57,007 bases of DNA from Methylocucumis oryzae (GTDB lineage Bacteria > Pseudomonadota > Gammaproteobacteria > Methylococcales > Methylomonadaceae): assembly GCF_000963695.1 (NCBI RefSeq), contig NZ_LAJX01000017.1:1-57007 (forward strand), in the 5' to 3' direction. Below the pieces are notes generated by a model. It made no database searches. It was not told the origin of the DNA and saw nothing but the letters and a program-made list of their open reading frames with translations. Position 1 is the stretch's first letter; each line of letters starts with the position of its first letter. The translations under genes and the position numbers were made by a program. This document shows positions 52,288-57,007 of this stretch, one piece after another.

Positions 52288-53562
52288 ATGGCTAAAACAA
52301 TACAAGCAATACGAGGCATGCACGATGTCTTGCCAGAACAAACACCACTTTGGCAAGCTGTAGAAGCAACTATCCGTGAGGTTCTCAGCGCTTATGGTTA
52401 TAGCGAGATTCGCTTGCCCATCGTCGAAAAAACTGAATTATTTAAACGCTCAATTGGCGAAGTCACCGATATTGTCGAAAAAGAAATGTACACTTTCGAT
52501 GATAGAAATGGTGAATCACTGACCTTAAGACCTGAAGGTACCGCAGGATGTTTAAGAGCCAGCTTAGAACATGGCCTATTACCTAATCAATCACATCGCT
52601 TATGGTATTACGGCCCGATGTATAGACACGAGCGTCCGCAAAAAGGCCGCTACCGCCAATTTATCCAATTAGGCGTAGAAACCTATGGAATGCCAGGCCC
52701 TGAAATCGATGCTGAATTATTGCTTATCATGGAGCGTTTATGGCAAAAACTAGGCTTACGCGCACACGTTAGATTAGAGCTTAACTCATTAGGGACGCTT
52801 GCTGAGCGCGCCGTCTACCGCGAGCAATTAGTTACTTACTTTGAAACGCACAGTCAACAGCTCGATGACGACAGTAAACGCCGCTTACACACAAATCCGC
52901 TTAGAATTTTAGACAGCAAAAATCCTGCATTAACCGAGGTCATTGCTAATGCGCCAGTTTTATTTGACTACTTAGGTGAAGACAGCAAAGCTCACTTTAC
53001 TGCGGTGACTGACTTATTAACGCACTTAGGCATTGCCTATCAAATCAATCCTCGCTTAGTGCGCGGTCTGGATTATTACAGCAAAACCGTTTTTGAGTGG
53101 GTAACCGAACAATTAGGCGCACAAGGCACAGTATGTGCTGGCGGACGTTATGACGGCTTAATCGAACAACTAAGCGGAAAAACAGGCCATGCCATAGGGT
53201 TTGCAATGGGCATGGAGCGTTTGCTGGCGTTACTTGAAAACCAAAACACACTAGCGCTAGCCAAACCGGTTCAGGTGTATTTAGTGCGTGTCGGCGAACA
53301 AGCGCAGCGTCCAGGCTTATATTTTGCCGAACGTTTACGCGATGCCATTCCGCATCTGAAATTACAAGTCAACATGGAAGGTGGCAGTTTTAAAAGCCAA
53401 TTTAAAAAAGCCGATAAAAGCGGCGCGGATTACGCCATCATAGTAGGCGATGACGAAGTCGCTCAAGGTGTTATCAGCATCAAATCGTTACGCGACGAAC
53501 AAGGCCAACGCGCTTTAACAGACGCAGAAGCGATTCGTTTTTTTCAACAACTCTACCTCTGA
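52288..53562 (+). CDS. hisS: Histidyl-tRNA synthetase
   Basis: A 424-residue class II synthetase that charges tRNA-His. Motif 2 is [15 protein letters not shown] (near 112). The histidine-specific segments [15 protein letters not shown] and [12 protein letters not shown] are present. Motif 3 is [15 protein letters not shown]-terminal anticodon-binding domain follows. It starts 11 bases after the pilF stop and leads the yfgM-bamB-der run. Confidence 0.97.
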   Translation: MAKTIQAIRGMHDVLPEQTPLWQAVEATIREVLSAYGYSEIRLPIVEKTELFKRSIGEVTDIVEKEMYTFDDRNGESLTLRPEGTAGCLRASLEHGLLPNQSHRLWYYGPMYRHERPQKGRYRQFIQLGVETYGMPGPEIDAELLLIMERLWQKLGLRAHVRLELNSLGTLAERAVYREQLVTYFETHSQQLDDDSKRRLHTNPLRILDSKNPALTEVIANAPVLFDYLGEDSKAHFTAVTDLLTHLGIAYQINPRLVRGLDYYSKTVFEWVTEQLGAQGTVCAGGRYDGLIEQLSGKTGHAIGFAMGMERLLALLENQNTLALAKPVQVYLVRVGEQAQRPGLYFAERLRDAIPHLKLQVNMEGGSFKSQFKKADKSGADYAIIVGDDEVAQGVISIKSLRDEQGQRALTDAEAIRFFQQLYL

Positions 53563-53588
53563 TTCAGCATAACTTTAAGAGAATACCT

Positions 53589-54236
53589 GTGGAAATTTAC
53601 GATACCGAAGAAGAACAAGTCGCGGCTATAAAAGCCTGGTGGAAAGAAAATGGCACAGCCGCCATAATCGGCATAAGCATAGGTTTAGCCGCCATTTTCG
53701 GCTGGGACTACTGGCAAGACTATCGCAAAGCTCAAGCTCAGCAAGCGTCAGCACTCTACGATGAATTAGTTAAAGCCGCCAAAGCTAATAACACCGATAG
53801 CATCACTAAAATAGCCGAACGCATAGCAACCGAGTTTTCAGGCACCGATTATGTCTCTTATAGCCGTCTTATGTTAGCCAAAACTAAAGCAATACATAAC
53901 GATATACCAGGTGCTAAAGCCGTATTGGAACAGCTGATTAAAAACGGCGATAAAGAACTCGCTAACCTCGCCAGAATTAGACTCGTGCGCTTAATGCTCG
54001 CTAATAAAGAACTCGAGCAAGGCTTAAAATTGATTAATGAAGTAGACCCTGCGACCACAGAAAGTTTTGCGGGTCAGTATGATGAGTTAACCGGTGATTT
54101 ATATGTCGCATTAAATCGACCCGACCAAGCGAGAACCTCGTATCAATCGGCGCAACGCAACGGTAACAAATCGTCAGTATTACAAATGAAAATGGATGAT
54201 TTAACCACGCCAGAAAAACAGGAAGCCACGAAGTAA
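53589..54236 (+). CDS. yfgM: YfgM-like periplasmic TPR protein (membrane-anchored)
   Basis: 215 residues with the family opening MEIYDTEEEQVAAIKAWWKE, one membrane helix (AAIIGISIGLAAIFGWDYW), and a periplasmic TPR domain. In E. coli, YfgM works with PpiD at the Sec translocon to hand over exported proteins. The start is a GTG at 53589, which follows AAGAGAA and gives the conserved N-terminus. The stop overlaps the bamB ATG (TAATG). Confidence 0.9.
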   Translation: MEIYDTEEEQVAAIKAWWKENGTAAIIGISIGLAAIFGWDYWQDYRKAQAQQASALYDELVKAAKANNTDSITKIAERIATEFSGTDYVSYSRLMLAKTKAIHNDIPGAKAVLEQLIKNGDKELANLARIRLVRLMLANKELEQGLKLINEVDPATTESFAGQYDELTGDLYVALNRPDQARTSYQSAQRNGNKSSVLQMKMDDLTTPEKQEATK

Positions 54237-55417
54237 TGCATAAAGTTCTGCTGTTATTCTTAAGTTTAACACTTGCTGGCTGTGCTAGCAGTGGTATAGG
54301 CGAAACCTTATCCAGCATTACCGATCTCTTTGGCGATGAGGACAATGCCGACCCACCTGCTGTGCTTGTCGAATACCCGGCAGAAATTACTATTGAAGAG
54401 CGCTGGGATGAGAAAGTCGGTGTCGGCGCCGATGGACAAGCTCTAAATTTAGTACCGGCTATTGGTTACGGCAGTATCATTGCCGCAGACCGAGAAGGTG
54501 TTGTACAAGCAAGAGATTTAGCAAGCGGGGCATTACGTTGGGAAGTTGAGTTAGAAACACCGTGCTCAGGCGGCCCCGGTATGGGCAAAGGCACTGTCGT
54601 GATAGGTACTAGCGATGCTGAAGTCATCGCATTAAACAGTGAAACGGGCGCGCAGTTGTGGCGCGTAAAAGTACCCAGTGAAGTCTTATCCATACCCGTT
54701 GTCGCAGACAATACCGTCATCGTACACACCACAGATGGTAATGTCATAGCGCTTAATGAAAAAACAGGCGCTAAACAATGGCATTATGAAATCAGCGTTC
54801 CCGCCTTAACTGTGCGTGGAACAGGCACACCAGTCATTGTTGACGGTAGCGTTATCGGCGGCTATGACAATGGCAAACTCATGGCGTTACGCCTTAGCGA
54901 CGGCAAATTTGTCTGGGAAAGCAGTGTCGCCATTCCTAAAGGCCGCTCAGAAGTCGAACGCTTAGTCGATTTAGACGTAGACCCCATTGAAGCGGGTGGC
55001 GTCGTTTTTACTGCGAGTTTTCACGGCGGCGTAAGCGCTGTTTCAGCGCTAGACGGTGATGTCTTATGGCGTAACGAAGCGATTTCGGCCTATTCCGGCA
55101 TTAGCAATGATTGGCGTAATTTATATTTATCTGATTCAGCAGGCGATGTAATACAACTCGATCAGCGCTCTGGCTCAGCACTATGGAAACAAAAAGAGCT
55201 ACATCAACGCAAATTATCGGCACCTGCTGTTTATGACAACTATGTTGTCGTAGGTGATTTTGAAGGTTATGTGCATTGGCTAAGCACAACGGATGGCAGA
55301 CAATTAGCACGCATAAAAATTAGCGATGCTGCTATCGAAGCCAAGCCCATCGTCATAGAAAATACCGTATTTGTTTACGCAACTGACGGCACATTAGCCG
55401 CACTGACCGCACATTAA
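54236..55417 (+). CDS. bamB: Outer membrane protein assembly factor BamB
   Basis: A 393-residue lipoprotein (LLFLSLTLAGCASSG) of the BAM complex, which inserts beta-barrel proteins into the outer membrane. The mature part is an eight-bladed propeller with PQQ-like repeats such as ALNSETGAQLWRVKVP and ALNEKTGAKQWHYE. It is coupled to yfgM, and its stop is immediately followed by the der ATG. Confidence 0.95.
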   Translation: MHKVLLLFLSLTLAGCASSGIGETLSSITDLFGDEDNADPPAVLVEYPAEITIEERWDEKVGVGADGQALNLVPAIGYGSIIAADREGVVQARDLASGALRWEVELETPCSGGPGMGKGTVVIGTSDAEVIALNSETGAQLWRVKVPSEVLSIPVVADNTVIVHTTDGNVIALNEKTGAKQWHYEISVPALTVRGTGTPVIVDGSVIGGYDNGKLMALRLSDGKFVWESSVAIPKGRSEVERLVDLDVDPIEAGGVVFTASFHGGVSAVSALDGDVLWRNEAISAYSGISNDWRNLYLSDSAGDVIQLDQRSGSALWKQKELHQRKLSAPAVYDNYVVVGDFEGYVHWLSTTDGRQLARIKISDAAIEAKPIVIENTVFVYATDGTLAALTAH

Positions 55418-56818
55418 ATGTTACCTGTTATCGCATTAGTAGGCCGACCGAATGTTGGCAAATCCACGTTATTCAATTATTTAACCCGTAGCCGTGAAGC
55501 CTTAGTGGCCGACATTCCAGGGCTTACTCGCGACCGCCAATATGGCCGCATACAGCATGGTATGCGACCTTGTTTAGTCGTCGATACCGGTGGTATTGCT
55601 GATGATGCCGAAGGCATAGAAAGCATTTCACGTAAACAAGTACAAATCGCGCTTAATGAAGCTAACCTTGTTGTCTTTATGGTAGATGCCCGCGAAGGCA
55701 TTAGCGCCTCTGATAAAGTCATTGCCGATTCGCTAAGAAAATTGGGTAAACCCATTTTGCTTGTCACCAATAAAGTCGATGGGATAGATGCGCCTACAGC
55801 AACTGCTGAATTCCACAGTCTAGCCTTAGGTGAACCCATATTGCTAGCCGCTAGCCACGGTCGCGGCGTCCCTGCCCTATTAGAAAAAATCAATCAATTA
55901 TTACCTTCTGCGGCGGAACTGATTGACGACGAAGGCGCACGCAAAGGCATAGGTATCGCCGTGATTGGCCGACCTAATGTCGGAAAATCCACGTTGGTTA
56001 ACCGTATTTTGGGTGAAGAACGCGTGATTGTTTTTGACCAACCCGGCACCACGCGTGACAGTGTTTATATCCCGTTTGAACGTGAAGGCAAGCAATTTAC
56101 GCTGATTGATACAGCCGGTATGCGTAGACGTTCGCGCATTGCCGAAACCATAGAAAAATTTAGCGTTATCAAAGCCTTACAAGCCATAGACAAAGCACAT
56201 GTGGTTATTTACCTAATCGACGCCAGCGAAGGCGTGACGGATCAAGACGCGCATTTATTGGGTTTAGTACTAGAAGCCGGACGTACCTTGATTATCGGGC
56301 TAAACAAATGGGATGGCTTAACAACCGAGCAAAAAGACAAAGTTAAACGACAAATCGAACTTAAACTACCTTTTGTCGATTTTGCTGAAAAACATCCTAT
56401 TTCTGCGCTTCATGGCAGCGGCGTTGGCAAATTATTCGATGTCGTGCATAGTTTATTTGAATCCGCAATGGTCAATTTATCGACCTCGACCTTAAACCGT
56501 ATTCTAAAAGAAGCCACCGATGCCCACCAACCACCGATGGTGCAAAACCGCCGCATAAAACTAAAATACGCTCATCAAGGTGGGCGCAATCCGCCCGTGA
56601 TTATTGTCCATGGTGTGCAAACCGAAGCGTTACCGCTTTCGTATCACCGATATTTAACCAATTATTTCCGGGAGCGCTTACAACTTGCCGGAACGCCGCT
56701 AAGACTAGAATTCAAAACCACAGCCAATCCTTTTCAAGGCAAAAAAAACACCCTCACCGAAAGGCAAGTACAAAAACGCCAACGTTTATTCAAGCATGTT
56801 AAGAAAAAAAACGGATGA
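55418..56818 (+). CDS. der: GTPase Der (EngA), ribosome assembly
   Basis: A 466-residue protein with two G domains in tandem, needed for 50S subunit maturation. First: [21 protein letters not shown]. Second: [12 protein letters not shown] (near 185), [16 protein letters not shown]-terminal KH-like domain follows ([15 protein letters not shown], basic tail). The frame is intact. It ends the hisS operon; a repeat element begins 25 bases later. Confidence 0.97.
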   Translation: MLPVIALVGRPNVGKSTLFNYLTRSREALVADIPGLTRDRQYGRIQHGMRPCLVVDTGGIADDAEGIESISRKQVQIALNEANLVVFMVDAREGISASDKVIADSLRKLGKPILLVTNKVDGIDAPTATAEFHSLALGEPILLAASHGRGVPALLEKINQLLPSAAELIDDEGARKGIGIAVIGRPNVGKSTLVNRILGEERVIVFDQPGTTRDSVYIPFEREGKQFTLIDTAGMRRRSRIAETIEKFSVIKALQAIDKAHVVIYLIDASEGVTDQDAHLLGLVLEAGRTLIIGLNKWDGLTTEQKDKVKRQIELKLPFVDFAEKHPISALHGSGVGKLFDVVHSLFESAMVNLSTSTLNRILKEATDAHQPPMVQNRRIKLKYAHQGGRNPPVIIVHGVQTEALPLSYHRYLTNYFRERLQLAGTPLRLEFKTTANPFQGKKNTLTERQVQKRQRLFKHVKKKNG

Positions 56819-56843
56819 CACACATTTAACCTTACACGCAATA

Positions 56844-57007
56844 GGCTACACACTTATGACGGGACAGGGCGTTTAGAAAGACAGAAAACTGCTCCTGCGT
56901 TTTCTGCATTCACCACATCCTTGTGGCTCCAGGTGTCGGCAGCAGGGATGCTGCCGCCAAGCCTACAGGGACGTATTTACGGCGTCCTCGGCAACTGCTC
57001 CTGCGTT
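56844..57007. repeat. Modular inverted-repeat element, long form, cut by window edge
   Basis: GGCTACACACTTATGACGGG opens the element. It continues with the inner CTGCTCCTGCGTTTTCTGCA cassette and the core GGCAGCAGGGATGCTGCCGC, then a second CTGCTCCTGCGTT as the window ends. It matches the long form at 30244-30475. Confidence 0.88.

Overview
The window comes from the chromosome of a gammaproteobacterium. This is shown by three housekeeping blocks in gammaproteobacterial order: smc-zipA-ligA; tgt-yajC-secD-secF-ndk; and rlmN-pilF-hisS-yfgM-bamB-der. Flagellar chaperone genes, an RTX adhesin, a cyclic-di-GMP regulator and many dispersed palindromic repeats suggest a free-living, biofilm-capable species with a repeat-rich, AT-leaning genome, of the kind seen in methanotrophs and sulfur oxidisers. 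The genus cannot be fixed from the sequence alone.

Left part (1-16.6 kb). After a repeat-rich margin carrying the apparent 3' end of a group II intron and an orphan secreted protein, the minus strand holds one giant polyketide synthase (2485-16557) followed by an overlapping luciferase-like flavin monooxygenase. With nine single-base homopolymer insertions removed, the synthase is one protein of about 4,687 residues: GNAT-ACP / KS-KR-cMT-ACP / KS-ECH-ACP-ACP / KS-KR-ACP. It has no AT and no thioesterase, so it is probably a trans-AT type. The middle module has an embedded enoyl-CoA-hydratase domain and twin ACPs carrying the tryptophan that flags beta-branching carriers. The AT and the HMG-synthase cassette it would need are not in the window. 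Two linkers contain in-frame copies of a palindromic repeat that also lies in the intergenic DNA.

Middle part (16.6-37.4 kb). This is accessory DNA: a coiled-coil/nuclease-like protein, two secreted proteins, asparagine synthetase, a BrnT toxin-antitoxin pair, an EAL-CBS-GGDEF regulator, a DUF1501/DUF1800 pair, a sterol-desaturase-like membrane enzyme, a membrane protein with a degenerate dynamin-like G domain, a Nudix hydrolase, a 997-residue RTX protein and an NlpC/P60 lipoprotein.

Right part (37.4-57 kb). This is mostly core genome on the plus strand: chromosome condensation, division and ligation; fliS-fliT; tRNA queuosine modification; the Sec accessory complex; and the ndk to der run.

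Two general features shape the annotation. First, about 30 single-base shifts, nearly all in homopolymers and most of them extra bases, break real genes including essential ones (ligA, secF, yajC, ndk, tgt). I read these as assembly or sequencing errors and give repaired spans. Second, a modular inverted-repeat element occurs five times (16617, 30244, 45256, 46535, 56844), and other palindromic families occur at the left edge and at 43798. No tRNA, rRNA or CRISPR array was seen.
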